Made by a program: the position numbers and the translations under genes. From Flavobacteriaceae bacterium (GTDB taxonomy: Bacteria > Bacteroidota > Bacteroidia > Flavobacteriales > Flavobacteriaceae), in the NCBI GenBank assembly GCA_029252265.1, contig JAQXBT010000050.1, positions 33,093-97,092 on the forward strand: a stretch of 64,000 bases of DNA, in the 5' to 3' direction. Shown here in pieces: positions 39,814-51,202 of the stretch (its first letter is position 1; each line of letters begins with the position of its first letter). The notes beneath the pieces were generated by a model. It was not told the DNA's origin, ran no database searches, and saw only the letters and a program-made list of their open reading frames with translations.

Positions 39814-41639
39814 TATTGAAATTTTACTATTCTTGTATTTGCCCAAATCTCTGGAAATGTCATTTCTAATGTAGCAGCGAAACCAGAACTTGACTGAGCT
39901 CTAAAAACTATCTTATTACCATTGCCAAACAAAGCTATTCTGGTGCCATTTGAATCAACTGTAACAGTTTGTGCGTTTTGAGTTAATGATTTAAAAAGCT
40001 CTAAAGCTTTTGAATATGGTGCTCCATTTGTTGAAACTATTTTGATATTGTTACTAGTACCTTGAACACCAAATTGAGCCACTTTCTGAACTAATCTATT
40101 AAGTCTGTCACCTCTTAAAATCAAAGGTAATGGTATTTTTTGTAATAGTTTTACTGCGGTGCCCGCAGTTGCTTCAAAAAGAGCGTAAGTAATAACAGGA
40201 ATTACCAGATCCGTAACAATAGGGGTAATAATTTCTTTTAAATATTTAATCGTTAAATTATTACAAGTTGTTTTTACATGACCATAAATAGCACGCACCT
40301 CATTAATAGTCATGCTGTTAAACTCAGGTATCAAACTTTGTATATAGTCCGCATAAATTTCATCTTCAATATTTCCAAAAGATTTTAAATGATTGGTGAG
40401 TCTCAAAATTTCTTCAGCATAATCAATTTTATTATTTGATGTAATTACAGGAAGTGATAAAATGTCAATCGTACTTTTAGCAAACTCATAATCATTAAAA
40501 GAATTATTTTCAGCTAAAAAATTAAAAACGGCTACCGTTTTTTGAGGATTATTAGCCAAATAATTAAAAGCAGAATAATTCTCAGTTCGTAATTTATAAA
40601 GGAATTTAAAAAATTGAGTGATAAAACGTTGTTTATTATTATGATCTTCAAGAGTAGTTTGTGTAGAAGTCACATAAGAATTAGTGTGTGAAACATATAC
40701 TTTATTATAGTACGTTGTGATTTTATTTTTTAATTCTGGAAAATAATAAAAATACCTTCTATTAAAAGGAGTTGGAGTTGAGTTAGAATTTGTGTTTGGA
40801 ATTGTTAAATCACCAACTGAAAAATATCGAACTGGGATTGTATAGTTACAATTACAAGGTTGGCCAACATAATTAGGACCTGGATAATAAGCACTAGCAG
40901 GAGCTATTCCCCATAATTTTTGCAATGATATTGGTATAACAGAAAAAGGAGTTTGGCCTCCAGAACCCCCAGTTCCTGACGAATAACCACCGTATCCGCT
41001 ATTATTCGAATACGGCGTTTTCCATTTGACAGTTGATTTTTTACTTTTACAGGAGCAAGGATCACTACTCCTTGCGGCAGTGATTTTTTCGGAATTTGGA
41101 GTTGTTTCTAAGTCATCTAAATTAGAATAAGATATTCTATCCCAAAAGCCATCAAAACTTTGGTTTTCTATAACGGTTTGCAATTCCTCATTGGATAATT
41201 CGTATTTTATTAATTGCCTTTTTAACTGGTTATTTTCATCATAATAGAAATGTAAGTTTATAATCTCTTGGCTATCCAAATTATTTAATGGAAAATCTAC
41301 TTCAAAAGTATACGATACTTTTCCATTTTCATTTTCAATAACGTTAAATGCTTCAATATTTATTTCAATATCTTCTATGCTAATTGAGTCATTCTCTGTT
41401 TTTTTTTGATAATTTTCACCCTTGCGATTAGTCGTATTTATTTGAAATGCTTGTCTTATTTTTAATAAATCCTGTCCTATTTTATTGTTTAATTCTTCAT
41501 TATCAATTTTATCCTCTATTGTTATTTTAATCGAATCTACTGATTTTGGAGAGATCACTTGCTCATCATCACTACATGAATGAAAAGTAAAAACTGCCAG
41601 TAAAACTAATAATCCAAATTTTAATAAATTGTTTTTCAT
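39813..41639 (-). CDS. Surface lipoprotein with putative C-terminal toxin domain
   Basis: SPII signal LLVLLAVFTFHSC-SDDEQ; Gly-rich linker GYGGYSSGTGGSGGQ; C-terminal ALELFKSLTQNAQTVTVDSNGTRIALFGNGNKIVFRAQSSSGFAATLEMTFPEIWANTRIVKF resembles polymorphic-toxin CT modules. Confidence 0.6.
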   Translation of the reverse strand: MKNNLLKFGLLVLLAVFTFHSCSDDEQVISPKSVDSIKITIEDKIDNEELNNKIGQDLLKIRQAFQINTTNRKGENYQKKTENDSISIEDIEINIEAFNVIENENGKVSYTFEVDFPLNNLDSQEIINLHFYYDENNQLKRQLIKYELSNEELQTVIENQSFDGFWDRISYSNLDDLETTPNSEKITAARSSDPCSCKSKKSTVKWKTPYSNNSGYGGYSSGTGGSGGQTPFSVIPISLQKLWGIAPASAYYPGPNYVGQPCNCNYTIPVRYFSVGDLTIPNTNSNSTPTPFNRRYFYYFPELKNKITTYYNKVYVSHTNSYVTSTQTTLEDHNNKQRFITQFFKFLYKLRTENYSAFNYLANNPQKTVAVFNFLAENNSFNDYEFAKSTIDILSLPVITSNNKIDYAEEILRLTNHLKSFGNIEDEIYADYIQSLIPEFNSMTINEVRAIYGHVKTTCNNLTIKYLKEIITPIVTDLVIPVITYALFEATAGTAVKLLQKIPLPLILRGDRLNRLVQKVAQFGVQGTSNNIKIVSTNGAPYSKALELFKSLTQNAQTVTVDSNGTRIALFGNGNKIVFRAQSSSGFAATLEMTFPEIWANTRIVKFQ

Positions 41640-42055
41640 AATGTCTGATTTTTTAGGGTTCGTTAATAATTTTATAAAGTCAGACTATAGCAACCACACA
41701 AAATATGTATGGAAACAGAAATGGGAAAATACCCAAACAGTCTCACGATGTTATTTACAGTAAAATAAGTGCTTACAGCAGGTTCTATTGGTTATGAAGA
41801 TTATGACTTGGGGACAGAATCACACTAAACTTAAAGAATAGTTTATATAAAACAAAAAAAATCATGAAATTTTAACATAAGTTGTTAATAACGTTTAACT
41901 TATGTAGTAAATAATTAATCAAATTGAAATAAACTTCAACTACATTTTTGTTTTTTATGATTTTCTCATGTGTAGAATTTAGCTGTCAATATTTATGACA
42001 ACTATTCTATTAACTTTTATGCGTAACGTATTTTGTAAAAATAAGCGCATAAAAA

Positions 42056-42083
42056 AACCTCCTAATACTATAATTAGGAGGTT
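42056..42083 (-). terminator. Intrinsic terminator after sucD
   Basis: Perfect 11-bp stem AACCTCCTAAT-actata-ATTAGGAGGTT with T-run on minus strand. Confidence 0.88.
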
Positions 42084-42105
42084 GACATGAATATGGAAAA
42101 ATATG

Positions 42106-42978
42106 TTACGCGAGTACTTCGGCCACTTTTTTTCCTATTTCAGCAGGAGATTCTACAACGTGAATGCCACATTCTCTCATGATTTGTTTTTTAGCTTGAG
42201 CAGTATCATCACTCCCCCCTACAATGGCACCGGCATGGCCCATGGTACGTCCGGCAGGTGCGGTTTCACCCGCAATAAATCCAACCACTGGTTTCTTACT
42301 GCCACACTCTTTATACCATTTTGCGGCATCTCCTTCCAGTTGACCGCCAATTTCACCAATCATCACCACACACTCTGTTTCTGGGTCGTTGATGAGCATT
42401 TCTAAAGCTTCTTTAGTCGTCGTTCCAATGATGGGATCACCACCAATACCAATGGCTGTGGTAATTCCTAATCCTTGTTTCACGACTTGATCCGCAGCTT
42501 CATACGTTAAAGTTCCAGATTTAGACACCACGCCTACCATTCCTTTTTTGAAAACAAACCCTGGCATGATACCTACTTTGGCTTCACCTGGAGTGATCAC
42601 TCCGGGACAGTTAGGGCCCACCAAACGACAGGCTTTTGTACTTATATAATTAGAAGCTTTAATCATATCGGCAACAGGAATACCTTCTGTTATTGTAATG
42701 ATTACTTTTATTCCAGCATCAGCTGCTTCCATAATGGCATCTGCAGCAAATGCAGGCGGCACAAAAATAATGGTCGTATCGGCACCAACTTGATCAACAG
42801 CTTCTTTAACTGTGTTAAATACTGGTTTCTCTAAATGCGTTTGTCCTCCTTTTCCTGGCGTCACACCCCCAACAACATTGGTTCCATAATCAATCATTTG
42901 AGAGGCATGAAACGTTCCTTCACTACCAGTGAACCCTTGAACAATTATTTTTGAATCTTTATTTACTAAAACACTCAT
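42106..42978 (-). CDS. sucD: Succinate--CoA ligase alpha subunit
   Basis: [34 protein letters not shown]. Confidence 0.96.
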   Translation of the reverse strand: MSVLVNKDSKIIVQGFTGSEGTFHASQMIDYGTNVVGGVTPGKGGQTHLEKPVFNTVKEAVDQVGADTTIIFVPPAFAADAIMEAADAGIKVIITITEGIPVADMIKASNYISTKACRLVGPNCPGVITPGEAKVGIMPGFVFKKGMVGVVSKSGTLTYEAADQVVKQGLGITTAIGIGGDPIIGTTTKEALEMLINDPETECVVMIGEIGGQLEGDAAKWYKECGSKKPVVGFIAGETAPAGRTMGHAGAIVGGSDDTAQAKKQIMRECGIHVVESPAEIGKKVAEVLA

Positions 42979-43066
42979 TTGGTTATTATTTTATTATTTA
43001 ATTTTTACTGCTGCAAATGTAATTTTTTGAATGGGAATCTAAACGATTTTATAGCTAAAATTTAAA

Positions 43067-44008
43067 TCAAGATTCGTTTTCTTTTAAATCCTTAATAATC
43101 GCTGGTAATTTTCGAAGCAACGCTAACTCTTTAAGTTTTGCGCGCGACTCTTCTATAGGCGTTCCAAAATAAGTTTTTCCACCTTCTACTGATTTGGTCA
43201 CGCCTGTTTGCCCTAAAATTATTGCTTTGGCTCCAATGGTAATTCCACTATTGGTTCCGACTTGTCCCCAAATCGTCACCTCATCTTCTAGGATACAACA
43301 CCCCGCAATTCCTGACTGGGACGCGATAAGACATTTTTTTCCTATGATGGTGTCATGCCCCACTTGAATCAAGTTATCCAATTTAGAACCAGCACCAATG
43401 GTGGTATCGCCAGTAACCCCACGATCAATAGTGCATGAAGCCCCAATATGAACGTCATTTTTAATTACTACACGTCCACTGGAAAGTAATTGATCATAGC
43501 CTTCAGGACGTTTTTTATAATAAAAGGCGTTTCCACCTAATACAGTCCCCGATTGAATGACCACATTATCACCAATAATGGTATCATCAAAAATACTCAC
43601 ATTGGCGTGTATCAGCGAGTTTTGACCGATTACTACATTGTTTCCAATAAAACAGTTGGGTTGAATGATCGTCCCCTTACCTATCTTAGCAGACTCTGAA
43701 ATTGCTTTGGAAGACGCTTGAAACGGCTTGAAATGCGTGGTCAGTATATTAAAATCTCTAAAAGGATCATCAGAAATTAATAAGGCTTTCCCCTCTGGGC
43801 AATCCACTTTTTTGTTAATAAGTACCACGGTTGCTTTCGAAGAAAGCGCTTTGTCATAATATTTTGGATGGTCCACAAAAACAATATCTCCGGCGGTCAC
43901 GACATGAAATTCGTTCATACCAAGCACTTCAAAAGAAGAGTCACCAACATATTCGCAATCAATCAGCGAGGCAATCTCTTTAAGGGTACGCGGCTGAATA
44001 AATTTCAT
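43067..44008 (-). CDS. LpxD-like UDP-3-O-acylglucosamine N-acyltransferase paralog
   Basis: LpxD N-domain and left-handed beta-helix hexapeptides; GGNAFYYKKRPEGYDQL. Confidence 0.88.
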   Translation of the reverse strand: MKFIQPRTLKEIASLIDCEYVGDSSFEVLGMNEFHVVTAGDIVFVDHPKYYDKALSSKATVVLINKKVDCPEGKALLISDDPFRDFNILTTHFKPFQASSKAISESAKIGKGTIIQPNCFIGNNVVIGQNSLIHANVSIFDDTIIGDNVVIQSGTVLGGNAFYYKKRPEGYDQLLSSGRVVIKNDVHIGASCTIDRGVTGDTTIGAGSKLDNLIQVGHDTIIGKKCLIASQSGIAGCCILEDEVTIWGQVGTNSGITIGAKAIILGQTGVTKSVEGGKTYFGTPIEESRAKLKELALLRKLPAIIKDLKENES

Positions 44009-44009
44009 A

Positions 44010-44576
44010 TTATTCTTTGACTCTTTCTTTGTACGATCCTTTTACGGTCTCTATTTTAATTTTATCCCCTTCATTAATAAATAAAGGAACCATCACAGTT
44101 GCACCTGTTTCAACAGTTGCTGGTTTGGTTGCATTGGTTGCTGTATTGCCCTTAATCCCTGGTTCGGTCGCTGTTACTTCCAAAACCACACTAGCTGGTA
44201 AATCGACTGAAAGCGGTGCGTTGTCTTCGGTATTGATTAATACGGTCACGACTTCACCTTCTTTCATTAAATCTGGATTATCTAAAACGGCTTTTTGTAA
44301 TTCAATTTGAGAATAATCGGCTGTATTCATAAAATGAAAGGTTTCGCCATCATTGTATAAAAATTGAAATTTATGCGTTTCCACACGAACTTCTTCAATT
44401 TTATGTCCCGCAGAAAAGGTGTTATCAATGACTTTTCCATTAGTCACACTTTTCATTTTGGTTCTAACAAACGCTGGGCCTTTTCCAGGCTTTACATGTA
44501 GGAATTCAATTATTTTAAAAATATCGTGGTTGTAATTAATACATAATCCATTTCTAATATCTGATGTACTTGCCAT
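44010..44576 (-). CDS. efp: Translation elongation factor P
   Basis: IEFLHVKPGKGPAFVRTKMK, TEPGIKGNTATNATKPATVETGATVMVPLFI. Confidence 0.96.
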   Translation of the reverse strand: MASTSDIRNGLCINYNHDIFKIIEFLHVKPGKGPAFVRTKMKSVTNGKVIDNTFSAGHKIEEVRVETHKFQFLYNDGETFHFMNTADYSQIELQKAVLDNPDLMKEGEVVTVLINTEDNAPLSVDLPASVVLEVTATEPGIKGNTATNATKPATVETGATVMVPLFINEGDKIKIETVKGSYKERVKE

Positions 44577-44583
44577 AGTTTGT

Positions 44584-45369
44584 TTAGTTTGATTTAAAAT
44601 ATCCTTTCATAATTCCACGATGCGAATTCTTGATGAATTGTAAAATCTCATCACGTTCAGGCGTGGCTTCCATTTCAGCTTCAATAATTTCTGAAGCTTG
44701 TGAGTTGTTATAGTTTTTTTGGTAGAGTAATCTATAAATGTTTTGAATTTCTCTAATCTTTTCAGAAGCAAATCCGCGACGTCTCAGGCCAACTGAGTTT
44801 ATCCCTACATAAGACAAAGGCTCACGGGCTGCTTTTACAAAAGGAGGAACATCTTTTCGAACTAAAGACCCACCAGTCACAAAGGCATGGTTTCCGATAG
44901 AACAAAATTGATGCACAGCAGTCATTCCAGCCAACACAACATGGTCGCCTACTGTGGTATGCCCTGCTAAGGTGCTATTGTTTGAAAAAATACAGTTATT
45001 TCCAACGGTACAATCATGAGCAATATGGCAATACGCCATAATCAAACAGTTATCGCCAATAACTGTTTTCATTTTATCAGTAGTCCCACGGTTAATGGTG
45101 ACACATTCTCTGATTGTAACGTTATTTCCAATGACGACTGTGGTGTCTTCATCATCATATTTAAGATCTTGCGGCATGGCTGAAATGACAGAGCCAGGAA
45201 AAATATTACAATTTTTACCAATGCGCGCACCTTCCATAATGGTCACATTAGACCCAATCCAAGTCCCTTCACCAATAACGACATTATTATTGATCGTCGT
45301 AAACGGCTCGATCACTACATTTTTGGCGATTTTTGCACCAGGATGTACGTATGCTAACGGTTGATTCAT
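44584..45369 (-). CDS. lpxA: UDP-N-acetylglucosamine acyltransferase
   Basis: VHPGAKIAKNVVIEPFTTI, GLRRRGF, hexapeptide repeats. Confidence 0.95.
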   Translation of the reverse strand: MNQPLAYVHPGAKIAKNVVIEPFTTINNNVVIGEGTWIGSNVTIMEGARIGKNCNIFPGSVISAMPQDLKYDDEDTTVVIGNNVTIRECVTINRGTTDKMKTVIGDNCLIMAYCHIAHDCTVGNNCIFSNNSTLAGHTTVGDHVVLAGMTAVHQFCSIGNHAFVTGGSLVRKDVPPFVKAAREPLSYVGINSVGLRRRGFASEKIREIQNIYRLLYQKNYNNSQASEIIEAEMEATPERDEILQFIKNSHRGIMKGYFKSN

Positions 45370-45397
45370 TTTGTATTTTTTTTAATGTAAACTCGTG

Positions 45398-46801
45398 TTA
45401 TTTAACTTTAGATATTTGCGCCATTAATTCAGCTTCTGCACATAATTTCCCATTGGCATAGGCATAGCCTTGCATGTGACATATTCCTCTTCTTATTGGG
45501 GATATTAAAGAACAACTAAATATTAAGGTATCACCAGGGACGACTTTTTGTTTAAACTTCACATTATCCATTTTCATGAAAAACGTTAAATAATTTTCTG
45601 GATCTGGAACGGTGTTTAAAACCAGGATCCCTCCAGTTTGAGCCATTGCTTCTACAATTAAAACTCCAGGCATGACGGGAGCTCCTGGAAAATGTCCGAC
45701 AAAAAAGGACTCATTCATTGTGACATTTTTTGAACCGATGACATGATTTGGCGATAACTCATAGACCTTATCTAGGAATAAAAATGGCGGTCGATGCGGA
45801 AGCATGTCCATAATAGCATTCACATCCATTAATGGTGCTTGATTCAAATCTATATTTGGAACGTTATTACGACGTTCCAATTTAATTATTTTAGATATTT
45901 TTTTTGCGAATTGGGTGTTTACAAAATGTCCGGGTTTATTTGCAATAACTTTACCTTGAATTCGAGTTCCTATCAGTGCCAAATCGCCAATCACATCCAA
46001 TAATTTGTGACGGGCCGCTTCGTTCGGATAATGTAAGGTAAGGTTGTCTAAAATTCCATTTGATTTCACTTTAATAGAATCTTTATTAAACGCTACTTTT
46101 AAATGTTGCATGGTTTCTTCAGACAAGGGCTTGTCAACATACACAATCGCATTGTTTAAATCGCCTCCTTTTATCAATCCATGTTCTAAAAGCATTTCAA
46201 GTTCGTGTAAAAAACTAAATGTTCTGGAATCTGAAATATCTTTTTTAAAATTTGATAAATGTTGTAGTGTTGCATTTTGAGTTCCAAGGACTTTGGTGCC
46301 AAAATCGACCATTGTGGTAACCTGATATTCATCAGAAGGAATGATGGTAATTTCACTACCTGTCTCTTCATCAACATAAGAAATCACATCTTTAACAACA
46401 AAGACTTCTCTAAAAGCATCAAGTTCCAAAATTCCAGCGGTTTCTAGGGCCTCAATAAAATACTTCGAAGACCCATCCATAATTGGAGGTTCAGAAGTAC
46501 TTAATTCAATAATGACATTATCAATTTCTAAACCGACAAGGGCTGCAAGCACATGTTCACATGTTTGGATCGTAACTCCATTTTTTTCTAAACAGGTACC
46601 TCGTTGAGTATTCGTTACAAGATTTGCATCGGCTTTTATGATAGGAGCGCCTTCTAAATCTATTCGTCTAAATGAATAGCCACTATTAACTTCAGCTGGT
46701 AGAAAATTTAGTTCAACGTCTAAACCTGTATGAAGCCCAACTCCTTTTAAGGATACTTTTTTAGAAATGGTGGTTTGTTTGGATTCGGATTTAAAGATCA
46801 T
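45398..46801 (-). CDS. Bifunctional LpxC deacetylase/FabZ dehydratase
   Basis: [16 protein letters not shown] fused to [33 protein letters not shown]. Confidence 0.95.
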   Translation of the reverse strand: MIFKSESKQTTISKKVSLKGVGLHTGLDVELNFLPAEVNSGYSFRRIDLEGAPIIKADANLVTNTQRGTCLEKNGVTIQTCEHVLAALVGLEIDNVIIELSTSEPPIMDGSSKYFIEALETAGILELDAFREVFVVKDVISYVDEETGSEITIIPSDEYQVTTMVDFGTKVLGTQNATLQHLSNFKKDISDSRTFSFLHELEMLLEHGLIKGGDLNNAIVYVDKPLSEETMQHLKVAFNKDSIKVKSNGILDNLTLHYPNEAARHKLLDVIGDLALIGTRIQGKVIANKPGHFVNTQFAKKISKIIKLERRNNVPNIDLNQAPLMDVNAIMDMLPHRPPFLFLDKVYELSPNHVIGSKNVTMNESFFVGHFPGAPVMPGVLIVEAMAQTGGILVLNTVPDPENYLTFFMKMDNVKFKQKVVPGDTLIFSCSLISPIRRGICHMQGYAYANGKLCAEAELMAQISKVK

Positions 46802-47829
46802 TTTTTAAGGTTTTTTTGTAGGGATTTTATATCGTTTACTAGCTTAGGGAGATTTTTGAAATGAATATATGACTTATTGTAGTCTAAATTACTAAATGCA
46901 GGGGTTCCATTAATGATTTCATTAGATTTCACACTTTTTGTAACTCCTGCTTGCCCAACTATTTTAACATTATCTCCGATAGTGATATGCCCAGCAATTC
47001 CAACTTGACCGCCAATTTGGCAATTTGCACCAATTTTTGTCGATCCAGCAATGCCTGTTTGAGCGGCAATTACGGTGTTTTCTCCAATGACTACATTATG
47101 AGCAACCTGAATTTGATTATCGAGCTTCACGCCTTTTCTAATAACAGTAGAACCTAAGGTTGCGCGATCAATAGTCGTCGCCGCACCGATGTCAACACCA
47201 TCTTCTAAAATGACATTTCCAATTTGAGGTATTTTTTTATATTCACCATTTTCATCCGGTGAAAACCCAAATCCATCCGCACCAATAATGGCGCCCGAAT
47301 TTATATAACAGTCTGATCCAATTTCACAATCGGAATAAACTTTTACGCCCGCAAACAGGGTTGTATTGGACTTTATTTTGACATTATCTCCAATAAACGT
47401 ATTGGGATGAATTTTTACATGATCGCCAATCACCACATTTTCTCCTATATGAGAAAACGCCCCAATATAAACTTCTTTACCATAAGACGCCGTTTGTGAA
47501 ATATAGACAGGCGATTCAATGCCTACTTTGTTATTTTTGGCAAAATTATAATACTCTAGGAGTTTTGTAAATGCACTGTAAGCATTTTCTACTTTGATTA
47601 ATGTTGGATTGATCTCATTTTTAGAAACAAAATCATGATTCACAATCGCAATAGAAGCTTTGGTCGTATATATAAAAGAGGTGTATTTTGGATTTGATAA
47701 AAATGTAAGTGATCCTGGAATGCCTTCCTCAATTTTAGAAAGCGTATGTACTTCAACTTCAGGGTTCCCTACAATTTCTCCATTTAATATCTCTGCTATT
47801 TGACTTGCTGTGAATTTCATTGACTGCAA
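46798..47829 (-). CDS. lpxD: UDP-3-O-(3-hydroxymyristoyl)glucosamine N-acyltransferase
   Basis: [44 protein letters not shown]. Confidence 0.94.
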   Translation of the reverse strand: MQSMKFTASQIAEILNGEIVGNPEVEVHTLSKIEEGIPGSLTFLSNPKYTSFIYTTKASIAIVNHDFVSKNEINPTLIKVENAYSAFTKLLEYYNFAKNNKVGIESPVYISQTASYGKEVYIGAFSHIGENVVIGDHVKIHPNTFIGDNVKIKSNTTLFAGVKVYSDCEIGSDCYINSGAIIGADGFGFSPDENGEYKKIPQIGNVILEDGVDIGAATTIDRATLGSTVIRKGVKLDNQIQVAHNVVIGENTVIAAQTGIAGSTKIGANCQIGGQVGIAGHITIGDNVKIVGQAGVTKSVKSNEIINGTPAFSNLDYNKSYIHFKNLPKLVNDIKSLQKNLKK

Positions 47830-47844
47830 AAGTAAAAAAAAATA

Positions 47845-49074
47845 TCAAAGAACATCCTTTGGAAAGCATATATAATACTTTGAAACTGTTTTAGACAGTA
47901 CTTTCGATGAGAGGTGATCGGATGCTTTTAAGATATCTTTAATTTTTCCGTTTTTATATAGGATTTTAAGCCCTCCCTGTTCGGGGTTGTACGCTAAATT
48001 ATCGACACGGCCATGAAATACAAAGTAAGAGGCTTCATTGGTGTTTAACGTATGTTTTAAGGCTAAATCTTGTTTCAATGCTTCCACTTTTGTTTCAGAA
48101 ACAGGGTTGTTTTTAAATTTTATTTTTAATAAAGTTCTATTTAAGATCATTTTTGAAAGATGACTTAACACAAAATCATCATGAAATTGCCATGATTTTA
48201 AAGCCGACATTAAATCATAATCATCCAATAATGAAAATTGATTCAAAGCCGTTTCATCAAAATTAGCTTGATTTGAGGCCGAATGTAAAAAGAAGCTTAG
48301 TGCAGAACTCGCTTCTAATTGCACATCTTTTTGGGTTAATTCTTTTGCGCGCCTCAAAATACCCATTAGCATTTGTTCGGCCACTAAACTTGTTTTATGA
48401 AGATATACTTGCCAGTACATAAGGCGTCTGGCAGTTAAAAATTTTTCAATTGAATAAATGCCTTTTTCTTCAATAACCAATTTATCATCCACAACATTCA
48501 TCATCGAGATAAGGCGTTCACTATTAATATTTCCTTCTGAAACCCCTGTGTAAAAACTATCTCTTTTAAGGTAATCGGAACGATCAATATCTAACTGCCC
48601 AGAAATAAGTTGCCCAAAAAACGTACGACTATACTCGCCTTTAAACATTGAAATAGCGGTTTCAAGTGCCCCTTTAAATTCTACATTTAAAGCTTCCATA
48701 AATTTTAATGAAATGGACTCATGACTAATATTTTCTACAATGCTGTGTTCCATGGCATGGCTAAAGGGTCCATGTCCAATATCATGCAATAAAATGGCGA
48801 TATATAACCCGTTTTCTTCGGAGTCAGAAATCTGAACCCCTTTAAACCTTAAGATTCGAACTGCATTTTGCATTAAATGTAAGCACCCTAAAGCATGATG
48901 AAATCGGGTGTGATGTGCACCAGGGTATACCAAATAGGACAATCCCATCTGAGAGATGCGGCGCAATCGCTGAAAATACTTATGAGCAATTAAATCAAAA
49001 ATTAATGTGTTCGGGATTGTAATAAATCCGTAAATTGGATCGTTAAATATTTTAAGCTTGTTGTTCGTATTCAA
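47845..49074 (-). CDS. HD-domain phosphohydrolase (dGTPase/SAMHD1-like), apparent TTG start
   Basis: KIFNDPIYGFI, FQRLRRISQMG, HTRFHHALG, LLHDIGHGPFSHAME. Confidence 0.9.
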   Translation of the reverse strand: MNTNNKLKIFNDPIYGFITIPNTLIFDLIAHKYFQRLRRISQMGLSYLVYPGAHHTRFHHALGCLHLMQNAVRILRFKGVQISDSEENGLYIAILLHDIGHGPFSHAMEHSIVENISHESISLKFMEALNVEFKGALETAISMFKGEYSRTFFGQLISGQLDIDRSDYLKRDSFYTGVSEGNINSERLISMMNVVDDKLVIEEKGIYSIEKFLTARRLMYWQVYLHKTSLVAEQMLMGILRRAKELTQKDVQLEASSALSFFLHSASNQANFDETALNQFSLLDDYDLMSALKSWQFHDDFVLSHLSKMILNRTLLKIKFKNNPVSETKVEALKQDLALKHTLNTNEASYFVFHGRVDNLAYNPEQGGLKILYKNGKIKDILKASDHLSSKVLSKTVSKYYICFPKDVL

Positions 49075-49176
49075 ACTTTATAGTGTTAAATTTACATTTT
49101 AAACTTTCTTTGAAAGCCTTACGACGTAAAAGTACTAAAATGAAAGGACTTCTATTCTTAACTAAACATATAATAC

Positions 49177-50727
49177 ATGAGTACTATTAATATTTTATGG
49201 GTCGATGATGAAATTGAGTTCTTAAAACCTCATATCATATTCTTAGAACAAAAAAACTACAATATAACCCCTTGTCAAAGCGGAACGGAAGCGCTTAATC
49301 TTATTAGAGATCATGATTTTGACATTGTCTTTTTAGATGAAAATATGCCTGGATTATCTGGGTTGGAAACGCTGTCTGAACTCAAAGAAATAAAAGCGAC
49401 CCTTCCAGTGGTTATGATTACCAAAAGTGAAGAAGAATATATCATGGAAGATGCGATCGGTAATAAGATTGCTGATTATTTGATTAAACCTGTAAACCCA
49501 AATCAAATTCTATTATCACTAAAAAAGAATTTGGATCATTCCCGATTAGTTTCAGAAAAAACATCATCTAATTACTTACAAGAATTTCGTAAAATTTCTA
49601 TGAATTTAAATGACGTAAATTCATTTGAAGAATGGGAACAATTGTATAAAAAAATTGTGTTTTGGGAGTTGGAATTAGAAGCTTCCAATGATGCTGCGAT
49701 GCCTGAAATATTAGACGCTCAGAAAACTGAAGCGAATCATCAATTTGGTCGATTTATTGAAAAATATTACCCGACATGGTTCGAAGATCACCAGGCACCA
49801 GTCATGTCGCACACTCTATTTAAAGAGAAAATAGCGAACGAACTAAGCACCAATCAACCAACCTTACTTATTGTGATTGATAATTTAAGGTACGACCAAT
49901 GGAAAACTCTCGAGCCTACCGTTAACACCTATTACAAAACACAAGAAGAAAGTCTGTATTTTAGTATCCTACCAACGGCTACACAGTATGCTAGAAACGC
50001 CCTGTTTTCTGGACTTATGCCCAGTGAAATGCAAAAATTATTTCCACAATATTGGAAAAATGATACCGAAGAAGGTGGGAAAAATTTATTTGAAGCCGAG
50101 TTTTTAGAAGCTCAATTAAAACGCTTGGGATTATCGCATTTGACCCATGAATATATAAAAATTACAAACTTAAAAGGGGGGCAAAAATTATCGGAGAACT
50201 TTAAGACCAAAGCCAAAAACGACTTAACTGTTTTGGTGTATAATTTTGTGGATATGTTGTCGCATGCTAAAACCGAAATGGAAGTTCTTAAAGAACTTGC
50301 TTCTAATGATAAAGGCTATAGATCGTTGACTAAAAGTTGGTTTGAAAATTCACCCCTATTAGAAATTATAAAACAAGCCAAAGAACTTAATTTTAAACTC
50401 ATCATTACCACCGATCACGGGACTATCAATGTTAAAAACCCTTCTAAGGTGGTTGGAAATAAAGATACCAGCCTTAACCTTCGCTATAAAACAGGGCGAA
50501 GTTTATCATATCAAGACAAAGATGTTTTGGCTGTAAAAGATCCAAAATCAATTCACCTCCCCTCTTTGGCTATAAATAGCTCATTTATTTTTGCAAAAGA
50601 TAATTTGTTTTTTGCGTATCCAAATAATTACAATTATTATGTAAATTATTTCAGAAACACCTATCAGCACGGCGGGATATCTTTGGAAGAAGTCATCATT
50701 CCCTTTGTCGTTTTAAATCCTCGATAA
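49177..50727 (+). CDS. porX: T9SS regulator PorX: response regulator fused to PglZ/alkaline phosphatase-type domain
   Basis: ILWVDDEIE, FLDENMPGLSGL, MITKSEEE, LLIVIDNLRYDQWKTL, TTDHGTI. Confidence 0.92.
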   Translation: MSTINILWVDDEIEFLKPHIIFLEQKNYNITPCQSGTEALNLIRDHDFDIVFLDENMPGLSGLETLSELKEIKATLPVVMITKSEEEYIMEDAIGNKIADYLIKPVNPNQILLSLKKNLDHSRLVSEKTSSNYLQEFRKISMNLNDVNSFEEWEQLYKKIVFWELELEASNDAAMPEILDAQKTEANHQFGRFIEKYYPTWFEDHQAPVMSHTLFKEKIANELSTNQPTLLIVIDNLRYDQWKTLEPTVNTYYKTQEESLYFSILPTATQYARNALFSGLMPSEMQKLFPQYWKNDTEEGGKNLFEAEFLEAQLKRLGLSHLTHEYIKITNLKGGQKLSENFKTKAKNDLTVLVYNFVDMLSHAKTEMEVLKELASNDKGYRSLTKSWFENSPLLEIIKQAKELNFKLIITTDHGTINVKNPSKVVGNKDTSLNLRYKTGRSLSYQDKDVLAVKDPKSIHLPSLAINSSFIFAKDNLFFAYPNNYNYYVNYFRNTYQHGGISLEEVIIPFVVLNPR

Positions 50728-50728
50728 T

Positions 50729-51172
50729 ATGACTCACGAATTACGATTCAATCTCAATGAACTATCTAATGTAGCACAAATAGTTCTAAAAAATGTGCAA
50801 TCAAAAACGCTTTTATTTTATGGCGATATGGGGGCTGGAAAAACTACGCTTATTAGTGCAATTGTTAAAGAATTAGGCGGCATTGATAAAACGTCTAGCC
50901 CCACATTTTCAATTGTAAATGAATATAAAGTAAAAAACGACTGCGTATATCATTTTGACTTTTATCGGCTAAAAAATCAATATGAAGCGCTAGATATGGG
51001 AATTGAAGATTATTTTTGTTCTGGATCTTGGAATTTTCTTGAGTGGCCAGATAAAATTCATGACTTACTCCCTCCAAATATATCTATTTTAGAATTATCG
51101 GTTGCTGAAGATGGAACGAGGATTCTCAAACTATCAGAAAAAACATTTTCTGATGAAGGTTCAAAAATATAG
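50729..51172 (+). CDS. tsaE: tRNA threonylcarbamoyladenosine biosynthesis ATPase TsaE
   Basis: YGDMGAGKTTLI, SSPTFSIVNEY, HFDFYRL. Confidence 0.93.
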   Translation: MTHELRFNLNELSNVAQIVLKNVQSKTLLFYGDMGAGKTTLISAIVKELGGIDKTSSPTFSIVNEYKVKNDCVYHFDFYRLKNQYEALDMGIEDYFCSGSWNFLEWPDKIHDLLPPNISILELSVAEDGTRILKLSEKTFSDEGSKI

Positions 51173-51202
51173 TTGTAAATTAGAGACTTTATACATAAAG
51201 TC

